A DNA stretch of 64,000 nucleotides from Dyella sp. SG609 (lineage in GTDB: Bacteria; Pseudomonadota; Gammaproteobacteria; Xanthomonadales; Rhodanobacteraceae): positions 455,653 through 519,652 of the forward strand of contig NZ_JAAZQJ010000003.1 of NCBI RefSeq assembly GCF_012275375.1, in the 5' to 3' direction. Positions 24,552 to 32,697 of this stretch are shown piece after piece. Positions within the stretch are counted from its first letter, which is position 1. The number at the start of each line of letters is the position of its first letter. Made by a program: the position numbers and the translations under genes. Under the pieces are notes generated by a model, which ran no database searches, was not told the DNA's origin, and saw only the letters and a program-made list of their open reading frames with translations.

Positions 24552-24854
24552 ATGAGCCTGACCATCCATCACGACACCGAGCAAGACTGCCTCACCCTGC
24601 AGCTGGGCGAGCGTTTCGACTTCACCGTGCACCGCGACTTCCACGATGCCTGCCTGGGCGGCCGCGCCGCGCGCAGCTATGTGATCGACCTGGGCGAGGT
24701 GAGCCGCATGGACAGCTCCGCGCTGGGCATGCTGCTGCTGCTGCGCGAGCACGCCGGCGGCGAGCGTTCGGAGATCCGCATCGTCAATGCCGGCAGCGAG
24801 CTGCGCGGCACGCTGCGGGTGGCGGGCTTCGACAAGCTGTTCGTGCTGCACTGA
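24552..24854 (+). CDS. STAS-domain protein after MCP-like gene
   Basis: The 100-residue product is a lone STAS domain resembling anti-sigma factor antagonists. The strand VIDLGEVSRMDSSALGMLLL carries D54-S55-S56, and S55 lines up with the Ser phosphorylated in SpoIIAA. No kinase or PP2C phosphatase partner is encoded nearby. It is the last gene of the chemotaxis block and is followed by a terminator. Unlike the STAS protein at 14695, which has Thr at the acceptor site, this one keeps the classical Ser. Confidence 0.85.
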   Translation: MSLTIHHDTEQDCLTLQLGERFDFTVHRDFHDACLGGRAARSYVIDLGEVSRMDSSALGMLLLLREHAGGERSEIRIVNAGSELRGTLRVAGFDKLFVLH

Positions 24855-24882
24855 ACGGGTAAGCGGACGGTTGGGTGAGCGG

Positions 24883-24914
24883 GGCGGTCTCTGCCGGGGA
24901 CCGCCTCTTTTTTT
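24883..24914 (+). terminator. Terminator of the chemotaxis block
   Basis: GGCGGTC (24883-24889), a nine-base loop, GACCGCC (24899-24905) and then TCTTTTTTT. This is a Rho-independent terminator 29 bases after the STAS stop. Confidence 0.85.
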
Positions 24915-24950
24915 GCCTGGATTTTCCCGGCGCCTGGTTTCTCCGGGCGC

Positions 24951-24973
24951 AAAAAAAGGCCCCTCGCGGGGCC
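24951..24973 (-). terminator. Terminator of the secreted-protein gene
   Basis: Read on the minus strand: GGCCCC, loop CGCGA-like, GGGGCC and a run of seven T (A-run at 24951-24957 on the plus strand). It lies about 40 bases after the end of the minus-strand gene at 25015. Confidence 0.85.
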
Positions 24974-25014
24974 TCAAAGAAAAGCAATGGTTCCGGTGGG
25001 CTTGCGGTGCCGTA

Positions 25015-25374
25015 TTACCAGGTCTTCACTTCGGAAACGCTGACGGTGTAGTCCTGCATGTCCGACTCGTAGCGGAACAGGCGGCCGAGGTCGAAGCTGA
25101 CCGACTGGCCCGGGCCGATATTGGCGGTGCCGGCCGGCCAGCCCTGCTTGCTCTGCAGCACCTTGCCGCCGGCATCCTTGGCTTCGATGCGGATCTGCGC
25201 GGCGGCGGCCGAGCCGCAATGATTGGTGAGCTGGCCGGCGAGGCTCAGGCGCATGCCGGTGCCCGAACCGGAGGACTTCATCTTGAAGTCGGAAATGGCG
25301 AAATCGGTGGCGGCGCAGGCCGCGTGCGAAGCGACGGGGGCCAGCAGCAGGGCGACGACGAGGAGAGTTTTCAT
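25015..25374 (-). CDS. Small secreted protein of unknown function
   Basis: The 119-residue product has a clear signal peptide (MKTLLVVALLLAPVASHA, cut before A19). The mature part of about 100 residues is predicted to be beta-rich and contains three cysteines. The pattern LSLAGQLTNHCG followed by AQIRIEAKDAGGKVL and later IGPGQSVSFDL resembles small Ig-like or FxLYD-type domains that report 'transition' patterns, but no family can be named with confidence. It stands alone, with its own terminator, between the chemotaxis block and the NUDIX gene. Confidence 0.75.
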   Translation of the reverse strand: MKTLLVVALLLAPVASHAACAATDFAISDFKMKSSGSGTGMRLSLAGQLTNHCGSAAAAQIRIEAKDAGGKVLQSKQGWPAGTANIGPGQSVSFDLGRLFRYESDMQDYTVSVSEVKTW

Positions 25375-25458
25375 GGGCGGGTCCGATCGATGGGAAATCG
25401 TTGATAAGGAACGACGTCCTACAGATCGGCCGGTTTGGTAGAAACTTTAGCTATTGGG

Positions 25459-25612
25459 CCCTTCTCCCCTCCGGGGAGAAGGTGGCGGCAGCCGGATGAG
25501 GGGCCGGGGCTCGCCAAGAGGGCTCTACGAAGCGTCGCCTGCTTGCTGCTCCTGCTTCTACGCTTCGCCCGCCCCCTCACCCCAGCCCTCTCCCCGCAGG
25601 GGGAGAGGGGGT
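25459..25612. repeat. CTCTCCC hairpin element upstream of NUDIX gene end
   Basis: Left hairpin CCTTCTCCCCTCCGGGGAGAAGG (spread over 25460-25482) followed by GGCGGCAGCCGGATGAGGG. The right part has CCCTCACCCCAGCCCTCTCC and a GGGGGAGAGGGGG end at 25612. It is the same family as 20213-20330, in the opposite arrangement, and fills the gap between two minus-strand genes. Confidence 0.8.
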
Positions 25613-25618
25613 AAAGAC

Positions 25619-26185
25619 TCAGGCTTCGGGGCGGCCGTGTTCGATAAACCACAGGCCGGCAAACAGCTTCGGGTCGATCGAATACCCCTGTGCCGCCCGC
25701 GCGAACAGCCAGGCGCCGGCCTCGCGGCGGGGTACTTCGTGCACCACGATGTTCTCGCTCTCATCGCCGCCGCCCGGGCCCACCTTCACCAGGTCCCAGG
25801 CGCGCACGAAGGCGATCATCTCGGTGCTCATGCCGGAGGACGACGGGCCTTCGTGGACGAATTCCACGCGGGCGCAGCGGTAGCCGGTTTCTTCCTCCAG
25901 CTCGCGCTGCGCGGCGATCAGCGCGCTCTCGCCGTAGTGGCCGGCTTCGTCGCCGATCAGGCCGGCGGGCATCTCGATGGTGTGCTTGAGGATGGCCACG
26001 CGGTACTGCTCGACGAACAGCACTTTGTCGTCCGGCGTCACCGCCAGGATGATCACCGCGCCCGCGGGGTTGTTGCGCTCGGCGTATTCCCAGCGGCCGC
26101 GCTTGCGCAGGCTGAGCCAGCGGCCTTCGTAGAGCGTTTCCACCGGGGCCTGGGCGTCTTTGGGGATGCGGTCGTTCGAGTGCAT
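25619..26185 (-). CDS. NUDIX hydrolase (ADP-ribose pyrophosphatase type)
   Basis: The 188-residue product hydrolyses a nucleoside diphosphate linked to another group. The most likely substrate class is ADP-ribose or nucleotide sugars, judged from the layout with EMPAGLIGDE before the box. The NUDIX box is recognisable as ESALIAAQRELEEETGY near residues 87-103; the leading Gly-to-Glu spacing is slightly longer than the textbook box. A conserved PSSSGMSTE loop follows. It is a single-gene unit on the minus strand, downstream of the DMT transporter gene. Confidence 0.88.
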   Translation of the reverse strand: MHSNDRIPKDAQAPVETLYEGRWLSLRKRGRWEYAERNNPAGAVIILAVTPDDKVLFVEQYRVAILKHTIEMPAGLIGDEAGHYGESALIAAQRELEEETGYRCARVEFVHEGPSSSGMSTEMIAFVRAWDLVKVGPGGGDESENIVVHEVPRREAGAWLFARAAQGYSIDPKLFAGLWFIEHGRPEA

Positions 26186-26237
26186 GGGCAGCCTGTGCTG
26201 GAAGGAAGCCCCGCATGGTGCCGTCCCCGCATGACGG

Positions 26238-27209
26238 CTACAACCGCTCGGCTTCGGGATGTTCCACCGGCACCGGCTTCACCCGCGTCGCCCACGCCAC
26301 GCCCGCCACCAGCAGGCCGATACCCAGCAGCGTCCGCGCACCCGGCGGCGTGCCGCGCAGCGCGAATGCATAGCTCAGCGCCGCCAGCGTCTCGAACACG
26401 ATCAGCTGTCCGGCCAGCGCGGTGGGCAGGCGCTGGCTGGCTTCGTTCCAGCACAGCGTGCCGAGCCAGGAGGCGAACAGGCCGATCGCCGCCATCAGCG
26501 CGATGAAGAACAGCGGACGCGGGCCGAACGGCATCGGGAACGGGTTGCCGCCGGCGCCCATCAGCAGCCACAGCAGCGCATAGCCGGTCAGCGCCAGCGG
26601 CAGCGTGGCCACGCCCTGCGCGGTGGCCCAGGTGCGCGGGCTGCGGCCGGGGTGGTGGCGCAGCCAGTCGGCGTTGCGCAGCGGGTACCAGGTCCAGCAG
26701 GCCACGGCGCCGAAGGCGAGCAGGGCGCCGGTGGCGTAGCGGCTCAGGTCCGCGCCGGACTGCGCCCGCAGCGCGGCCAGCTCGGCCTGGTTGACGCAGG
26801 CGATGCCGGCGCCGATCAGCAGCAGCGAAGGCGCCAGCCGCGCCCACGGCAGGCGGCCGTCGCGGCGCGCATTGCGCAGGTTGGCGCTGACCGCGATCAC
26901 CACCGGCAGGGTGCCGATGATCATGGTCGGCAGCGGGCCGCCCGCGCGCTGGATCGCACTGGCCAGGCAGAGGTAATAGAGCAGGTTGCCGACCGCGGCG
27001 AGCTTCAGCGCCTCGATCCAGTCGGTGCGCGCGAGCTGGCGCAGCGCGGCGCGGTCCAGCCAGGCCAGCGGCAGCGCGATCAGGCCGAAGGCCAGATAGC
27101 GGCCGACCGACTGCAGCGCGGCCGGGTATTCCGGCACCAGCAGCGGGCCGACGAAGACCAGGCCCCACATCAGGCCGGCGACGAGTGCATAGAGCGTTCC
27201 AGTCCACAT
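26238..27209 (-). CDS. DMT/EamA-family transporter
   Basis: The 323-residue product is an integral membrane protein with about ten predicted helices arranged as two EamA halves; the first contains VAGLMWGLVFVGPLL and the second LASWLGTLCWNEASQRLP. Such proteins usually export metabolites or amino acids. It lies 46 bases downstream of an AraC-type regulator on the same strand, a common regulator-exporter pairing, so its expression probably depends on that regulator. The substrate cannot be inferred. Confidence 0.88.
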   Translation of the reverse strand: MWTGTLYALVAGLMWGLVFVGPLLVPEYPAALQSVGRYLAFGLIALPLAWLDRAALRQLARTDWIEALKLAAVGNLLYYLCLASAIQRAGGPLPTMIIGTLPVVIAVSANLRNARRDGRLPWARLAPSLLLIGAGIACVNQAELAALRAQSGADLSRYATGALLAFGAVACWTWYPLRNADWLRHHPGRSPRTWATAQGVATLPLALTGYALLWLLMGAGGNPFPMPFGPRPLFFIALMAAIGLFASWLGTLCWNEASQRLPTALAGQLIVFETLAALSYAFALRGTPPGARTLLGIGLLVAGVAWATRVKPVPVEHPEAERL

Positions 27210-27255
27210 CCGGCCAGCTTGCAGGTGCGGCGCGCGGTGGTCTTGTACGAGATTG

Positions 27256-28080
27256 CTATCGCTGCAGCTGGCGCTGGTAGCGCGCGGGCGTGACGCCGTA
27301 GCGGCGCGCGAAGGCGCGGGTCAGGTGCGCCTGGTCGGCCAGCCCGGTGGTGGCGGCGACCTGCGCCGGTGCTTCGCCGCCGGTAAGGCGGCGCTTGGCT
27401 TCGGACAGCCGGAACGCCATCAGCATCTGCTGCGGCGTGGCGTGGTGGCGCGCCTGGAACTGGCGCAGGAAATGGAAGGGGCTGAGGCCGGCGACGGCGG
27501 CCAGCTCTTCCAGGGTGAGGCGTTCGGCCAGATGCTCGCGCAGGTAGTCGATCACCGGCTCGAAGCGCGACAGCGCCTCCGTCCGCAGCGGCTGCGGCGT
27601 GCGCGCGTGGCGGCGGAATTCCTGCAGCAGCTGCAGCATCAGGCCGTCGAAGGCCAGCGGCTCGCGCGCCTGCCACAGCGCATCGAGCAGCACGGTGATG
27701 CGCCGCGCGCCGGCCGCATCCGCGCGCACCGCGTCGCCGAACCACCAGCCCGCTTCGCCGGTGATCGCGTCCACCGCGGACTGCTCGACGTAGACCATGC
27801 GGTAGTGCCAGCCGCCTTCGGTCTCGGCACGTCCGGTGTGCAGCTCGTCGGGATTCATCATCACCAGCGAGTCGGGCGGCGCCAGGTGCTCGGCGCCGCG
27901 GTAGCGGAAGCGTTCCACGCCGGATTCGATCGCGCCCAGGCCGAAGCCGTCATGCACGTGCGGCTCGAACGCGTGCCGCACGATATGCGCGCGATAGAGC
28001 TCGATGCCCTCGCGGTGGGAGGGCAGGCGGAACTCCGCGCAATCGCGGAGATGCTCGAATGCGTGAGGGACGCCTTGCAC
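27256..28080 (-). CDS. AraC-family transcriptional regulator
   Basis: The 274-residue product has an N-terminal cupin-type sensing domain (HDGFGLGAIESGVERFRYRG and PDELHTG typical of AraC_binding) and a C-terminal domain with two helix-turn-helix units: LTLEELAAVAGLSPFHFLRQ, then PAQVAATTGLADQAHLTRAF, ending in YGVTPARYQ. It is transcribed divergently from katB and upstream of the EamA transporter gene. It most likely controls that exporter. Control of katB is also possible but is not indicated by anything in the sequence. Confidence 0.92.
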   Translation of the reverse strand: MQGVPHAFEHLRDCAEFRLPSHREGIELYRAHIVRHAFEPHVHDGFGLGAIESGVERFRYRGAEHLAPPDSLVMMNPDELHTGRAETEGGWHYRMVYVEQSAVDAITGEAGWWFGDAVRADAAGARRITVLLDALWQAREPLAFDGLMLQLLQEFRRHARTPQPLRTEALSRFEPVIDYLREHLAERLTLEELAAVAGLSPFHFLRQFQARHHATPQQMLMAFRLSEAKRRLTGGEAPAQVAATTGLADQAHLTRAFARRYGVTPARYQRQLQR

Positions 28081-28111
28081 GTGGGTCGGGGGCTCTGCCG
28101 GGAAGATTTGG

Positions 28112-28148
28112 ATATATACGCTCTATCGATTCGTTAGGAAATATCGAA
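28112..28148 (+). promoter_or_regulatory. Candidate OxyR site upstream of katB
   Basis: ATAT-N7-CTAT-N7-TTAG-N7-CGAA matches the spacing of the OxyR tetra-site ATAG-N7-CTAT-N7-ATAG-N7-CTAT exactly and 11 of the 16 fixed bases; the last quarter is poor. It is 84 bases before the catalase start. Catalases of this type are often OxyR-controlled, but the match is weak. Confidence 0.35.
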
Positions 28149-28232
28149 TGGGCATATGGAAAAGTCTTACGTAGTCTCACCCAGGAGAGCTGGCAGTGGG
28201 AGAGCGCTGCCAAACCCTAAGGATAAGAACCC

Positions 28233-29768
28233 ATGCCATTCCACCGCTACGTACGTGCCCTGGGCGCGTCGCTGCTAGGCCTTGCCCTGCTCGCGGCCCA
28301 CGCCCATGCGCAGAACACGCTGACCCGCGCCAACGGCGCCCCGGTCGGCGACAACCAGAACTCGCAGACCGCCGGCCCGGCCGGTCCGGCCCTGCTGCAG
28401 GACGCGCAATTGGTGGAAAAGCTGCAGCACTTCGGCCGCGAACGCATCCCTGAGCGCGTGGTGCATGCGCGCGGCACCGGCGTGCATGGCAGCTTCGTCT
28501 CCGCCGGCGATTTCAGCGAACTGACCGCCGCCTCGCTGTTCGCCGCCGCCGGCAAGACCACGCCGGTCTTCGTGCGCTTCTCCACGGTGATCCATCCTTC
28601 GGGCTCGCCGGAGACGCTGCGCGACCCGCGTGGCTTCGCCACCAAGTTCTATACCGACCAGGGCAACTGGGATCTGGTGGGCAACAACCTGCCGGTGTTC
28701 TTTATCCGCGATGCGATCAAGTTCCCGGACATGGTGCATGCGCTCAAGCCCTCGCCGGTGACCAACCGGCAGGATCCGAACCGCTATTTCGATTTCTTCT
28801 CGCACGTGCCCGAAGCCACCCACATGCTGACCTGGGTGTACAGCGACAACGGCACGCCGGCCTCGTACCGCACCATGGACGGCTTCGGCGTGCACGCCTT
28901 CAAGTTCGTCAACGCCAGGGGCGAGGTGCATTACGTGAAGTTCCACTGGAAGAGCCACCAGGGCATCAGGAACCTCAGCGGCAAAGAAGCCGAGGCGATG
29001 CAGGGCAAGGACTTCAACAACCTCACGCACGACCTGTACGACGCCATCGCGGCGAAGAACTACCCGCAGTGGGATCTGTACGTGCAGGTGCTGAAGCCCG
29101 AGCAGCTGGCCGGCTTCGCCTTCGATCCGCAGGACGCCACCAAGGTCTGGCCGAACGTGCCGGAGACGAAGCTGGGCACCATGACGCTCGACCGCGTTCC
29201 CGCCAACTTCTTCCAGGAAACCGAGCAGGCCGCGTTCGCGCCGGTACGCATGGTGCCGGGTATCGAAGCCTCGGAGGACCGCCTGCTGCAAGGCCGCCTG
29301 TTCTCGTATGCCGACACGCAGACCTATCGCCTGGGTGTGAACAACCAGCAGTTGCCGATCAACCGGCCGCTGGTTCCGGTGCGTGCGTATCACCAGGACG
29401 GCGCGATGAATGCCGGCGCCACGGATTCGGACGTCAACTACCAGCCCAGCGAAGCCGCCGGTGCCTATGCCGACGATGCGCGCTACAAGGCCAGCCAGCT
29501 GCCCTTGAGCGGCACCACGCAGCAGCAGCGCATCGCGCGCAGCATGAACTTCGAGCAGGCCGGCGAGCTGTACCGCAGCCTGTCGCCGCAGCAGAAGAGC
29601 AACCTGATCGCCAATCTCGCCGGTGATCTCGGGCAGGTGAAGGACGCCCGCGTGCGCGACACCATGCTCAGTTATTTCTACAAGGCCGACGCGGACTACG
29701 GCACTCGTATCGCCAAGGCCGTCGGCGCCCAGCCGGCACAGATCGAACGCCTCGCGCGAGCACTGTAA
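28233..29768 (+). CDS. katB: Periplasmic heme catalase KatB
   Basis: This monofunctional heme catalase breaks down hydrogen peroxide. The 511-residue product starts with a signal peptide (cut after AHAHA, about residue 26), so it is exported, as KatB of Pseudomonas is. Catalytic H78 sits in RVVHARGTG, the distal Asn in DLVGNNLPVFF and the proximal heme ligand Y359 in RLFSYADTQTYRLG. It is a small-subunit type without a C-terminal flavodoxin-like domain. It is followed 105 bases later by an ankyrin-repeat lipoprotein gene, as in the katB-ankB operon. Confidence 0.96.
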   Translation: MPFHRYVRALGASLLGLALLAAHAHAQNTLTRANGAPVGDNQNSQTAGPAGPALLQDAQLVEKLQHFGRERIPERVVHARGTGVHGSFVSAGDFSELTAASLFAAAGKTTPVFVRFSTVIHPSGSPETLRDPRGFATKFYTDQGNWDLVGNNLPVFFIRDAIKFPDMVHALKPSPVTNRQDPNRYFDFFSHVPEATHMLTWVYSDNGTPASYRTMDGFGVHAFKFVNARGEVHYVKFHWKSHQGIRNLSGKEAEAMQGKDFNNLTHDLYDAIAAKNYPQWDLYVQVLKPEQLAGFAFDPQDATKVWPNVPETKLGTMTLDRVPANFFQETEQAAFAPVRMVPGIEASEDRLLQGRLFSYADTQTYRLGVNNQQLPINRPLVPVRAYHQDGAMNAGATDSDVNYQPSEAAGAYADDARYKASQLPLSGTTQQQRIARSMNFEQAGELYRSLSPQQKSNLIANLAGDLGQVKDARVRDTMLSYFYKADADYGTRIAKAVGAQPAQIERLARAL

Positions 29769-29873
29769 GCACTCTCGCTTGCAGTGGCCGCCGGCCCGGG
29801 AGTCACGCTCTCAGCTCCCGGGCCGTGCGGCACCTTTCATCACTTCAGGTTTCATCACTTCAGGAGACGCGCG

Positions 29874-30473
29874 ATGAAGCGCTTGATGCTGGCTTCGTGC
29901 CTGCTGCTTGCCGCCTGCGGCTCGCCGCCGCCGCCCGCGGCCACGGCCGCCGCTGCTACGCCGGAAGCCGCGCGCCGCGCGGAAGCCGAGGCGGAACTGA
30001 AAACCTATTTCTTCGAAGCGGCGCGCCAGGGCGACGTGGTGCTGCTGCGCGAGTATGTGAAGTCCGGCTTTCCGGTCGACGTGCGCACACCGCAGGGCTA
30101 CACCGCGCTGATTCTCGCCGCTTACCACGGGCAGGAGGCGGCCGTGCGCGAACTGATCGCACTCGGCGCCGACGCCTGCGCGCGCGACCACCGCGGCAGC
30201 ACGGCGACCATGGGCGCCGCGTTCAAGGGCGAGCTGTCGGTGGCGAAGCTGCTGCTGGATCAGCCCTGCGCGAAGGCGGACGACCGCAACCGCGAAGGGC
30301 AGACGGCGGCGATGTATGCGGCGCTGTCGGGCAATGCGCGGCTGCTGGATCTTCTACGCAAGCGCGGCGCGAACTTCGCCATGAAGGATGCGCAAGGGCG
30401 CACCGCCGCTTCCATCGCGCACGAGCAGGGCGCCGACGAGGTCGCGCGTTCGATCGAGCGCGCCGCACATTGA
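29874..30473 (+). CDS. ankB: Ankyrin-repeat lipoprotein AnkB-like
   Basis: The 199-residue product has a lipoprotein signal with lipobox LLAAC (Cys15 followed by Gly), an Ala/Pro-rich spacer, then about four ankyrin repeats from residue 50 (GYTALILAAYHGQEAAVREL, GSTATMGAAFKGELSVAKLL, GQTAAMYAALSGNARLLDLL, GRTAASIAHEQGADEVARSI). In Pseudomonas aeruginosa an ankyrin protein encoded after katB is needed for full KatB activity, and the same neighbourhood suggests that role here at the membrane. ATG 29874 is chosen because it gives the lipobox; an upstream ATG would spoil the signal peptide. Confidence 0.9.
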   Translation: MKRLMLASCLLLAACGSPPPPAATAAAATPEAARRAEAEAELKTYFFEAARQGDVVLLREYVKSGFPVDVRTPQGYTALILAAYHGQEAAVRELIALGADACARDHRGSTATMGAAFKGELSVAKLLLDQPCAKADDRNREGQTAAMYAALSGNARLLDLLRKRGANFAMKDAQGRTAASIAHEQGADEVARSIERAAH

Positions 30474-30474
30474 C

Positions 30475-30557
30475 GTAGGTTGGGGTGAGCCATAGGCGAA
30501 CCCCAACATCGAACGCCACGCATCGTTGGGGTTCGCCTATGGCTCACCCCAACCTAC
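30475..30557. repeat. REP pair (BIME-like), copy 1
   Basis: Two inverted REP units: GTAGGTTGGGGTGAGCC with complement GGCGAACCCCAAC (30475-30508), and the mirror unit ending in CACCCCAACCTAC (30525-30557). Each unit has a GTAG head and an imperfect stem. It begins two bases after the ankB stop and serves as the boundary between convergent genes. Confidence 0.92.
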
Positions 30558-30560
30558 GCC

Positions 30561-31448
30561 CTACGCCAGCGCTTTCAGGCGCTGCCGCGTCAGCGGGCCG
30601 AAACGCAGGCGTTCGCTCAGGTCGTCCAGCGCCGCCGCGTTCGCGCCGTTCCAGGCCAGTGCGTCAGCGGCCATCGACACCGGCGCATCCAGTGCGATGC
30701 GCGTAAGGCGGCGGTACAGCAGCGCGGCGTCCTTGTGCTCGCGCAGCTTCTGCGCGCAGCTGGCGGCGCCGCGGATGCGCAGGAACGGCACTTCGTCCAC
30801 GCGCTCCAGCAGCGCGTCGAGGCTGCCGAAATGCGCGAGCAGGGCGGCGGCGGTCTTGGCGCCGATGCCGGGTACGCCGGGAATGTTGTCGACCGCGTCG
30901 CCGCACAGCGCGAGGTAGTCGGCCACCTGGTGCGGATGCACGCCCAGGCGCTCGTGCACGCCGGCCGGGCCCCAGCGCAGGTTGCGCGCGTAATCCCATT
31001 GCTCGTCGTGCTCGCCGAGCAGCTGGCCGAAGTCCTTGTCGGCCGACACGATCACGCTGCGGAAGCCGTGCCCGCGCAGGCTCCACAGCGAGCTGCCGAT
31101 CAGGTCGTCGGCTTCGTAGCTGTGGTCGATCAGGGTGACCAGGCCCAGCGCCGCGGTGATTTCGCGGCACAGCACGAACTGGTGTTCCAGATCCGGCGGC
31201 GGCAATTCGCGGTTGGCCTTGTAGGCCGGGTAGATGGCGTTGCGGAACGAAGTGGTGAGCGAGGCGTCGAACGCCACCGCGATGTGTTCGGGCTTGGTGC
31301 GTTCGAGCAGTTCGCACAGGAAGCGGGTGAAGCCGTGCACCGCGTTGACCGGGTGGCCTTCCGTGTCGGTGAACTCGTCCGGCATGGAATGCCAGGCGCG
31401 GAACACGTACAGGCTTCCGTCGACCAGATGGGCCGCCAGCGTGCTCAT
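30561..31448 (-). CDS. 5'-3' exonuclease (FEN/Pol I N-domain type)
   Basis: The 295-residue product is a stand-alone homologue of the 5'-nuclease domain of DNA polymerase I. It has the PIN-like fold residues (HLVDGSLYVFRAWHS, FDASLTTSFRN, YEADDLIGSS, SADKDFGQL, GDAVDNIPGVPGIGAKTAA). The last of these is the helix-hairpin-helix that binds DNA. It lacks polymerase domains. Start ATG 31448 overlaps the nitroreductase stop. The TAG stop at 30561-30563 lies in a GTAG that duplicates the head of the adjoining REP unit. Confidence 0.88.
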   Translation of the reverse strand: MSTLAAHLVDGSLYVFRAWHSMPDEFTDTEGHPVNAVHGFTRFLCELLERTKPEHIAVAFDASLTTSFRNAIYPAYKANRELPPPDLEHQFVLCREITAALGLVTLIDHSYEADDLIGSSLWSLRGHGFRSVIVSADKDFGQLLGEHDEQWDYARNLRWGPAGVHERLGVHPHQVADYLALCGDAVDNIPGVPGIGAKTAAALLAHFGSLDALLERVDEVPFLRIRGAASCAQKLREHKDAALLYRRLTRIALDAPVSMAADALAWNGANAAALDDLSERLRFGPLTRQRLKALA

Positions 31449-32014
31449 GCCTGCCACGTGCTGAGCAGGTCGTCGAGCGCGGGGCGGTCGCGGTCCGGCA
31501 CGTCCAGCTGCAGCGTGCCCAGGTGCACGAAGCCGGTGATGTGTTCGTGCGCGGCCAGGCCGAGCATGCCGGCGACTTGTTCGTCGTAGGCGGCCCAGCC
31601 GGTCAGCCACTGCGCGCCCAGGCCCAGCTGCGAGGCGCCCAGCAGCAGGTTGTAGGCGACGCAGCCGGCGCTGAGGCGCTGCTCGATCTCGGGCACCTTG
31701 CTGCCGGCATCGATGCGCGCGACGACAACGATCACCAGCGGCGCATAGGTGTAGCGGCGGCGTTCTTTCTCGCGCTTGGAATCGGGCAGGTCCGGATCGC
31801 GCGTTTCGGCCAGTGCGGCCAGGCGCTCGCCGAAGCGCAGCTTGTCTTCGCCGCGCAGCAGGATCAGGCGGAACGGCACCAGCTTGCCGTGGTCCGGCAC
31901 GCGGATGGCTGCCTCCAGCAGGGCGCGCAGCGTGGCCGCGTCGGGCGCCGGTTCGCCCAGCTGGGCGGTGGGCGCGGAGTGGCGTTGCAGCAGCGGCTGG
32001 AGCGGGGAGGACAT
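31445..32014 (-). CDS. Nitroreductase family protein (YdjA-like)
   Basis: This is an FMN-dependent oxidoreductase of the compact nitroreductase family. The product is 189 residues from ATG 32014, which has AGGA seven bases upstream; an ATG ten codons earlier has no good ribosome site. Visible family features are RHSAPTAQLGEPAPD near the start, AIRVPDHGKLVPFRLI (the YdjA-type FMN region), and AYNLLLGASQLGLGAQWLTGW. The natural substrate is unknown. The gene is translationally coupled to the downstream exonuclease gene. Confidence 0.85.
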   Translation of the reverse strand: MSSPLQPLLQRHSAPTAQLGEPAPDAATLRALLEAAIRVPDHGKLVPFRLILLRGEDKLRFGERLAALAETRDPDLPDSKREKERRRYTYAPLVIVVVARIDAGSKVPEIEQRLSAGCVAYNLLLGASQLGLGAQWLTGWAAYDEQVAGMLGLAAHEHITGFVHLGTLQLDVPDRDRPALDDLLSTWQA

Positions 32015-32081
32015 GCGGGATTCCTGCAAAAGCAAAGCGTCCATGCTAACCGCCTGTGACCGGGGAGGCGACTCGCGTTCG

Positions 32082-32564
<483 letters not shown>

Positions 32565-32572
32565 CTAGCTCT

Positions 32573-32661
32573 GGAGCGGGGAACGGGGAACAGGGAGCGG
32601 GCACCGGGTGAAGCGCGCGCTGCTTCGTTCCCCGATCCCTGTTCCCCGATCCCCGATCCCG
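32573..32661. repeat. Inverted-arm intergenic element, copy C
   Basis: The left arm GGAGCGGGGAACGGGGAACA (from 32573) and right arm TTCCCCGATCCCTGTTCCCC (about 32629-32661) surround about 30 bases. It lies in the divergent gap between cdd and pntAa and ends about 37 bases before the latter's start codon. Confidence 0.82.
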
Positions 32662-32697
32662 TAAGATCGCCCCATCTTCCGCCCGAGGACCCGCACG

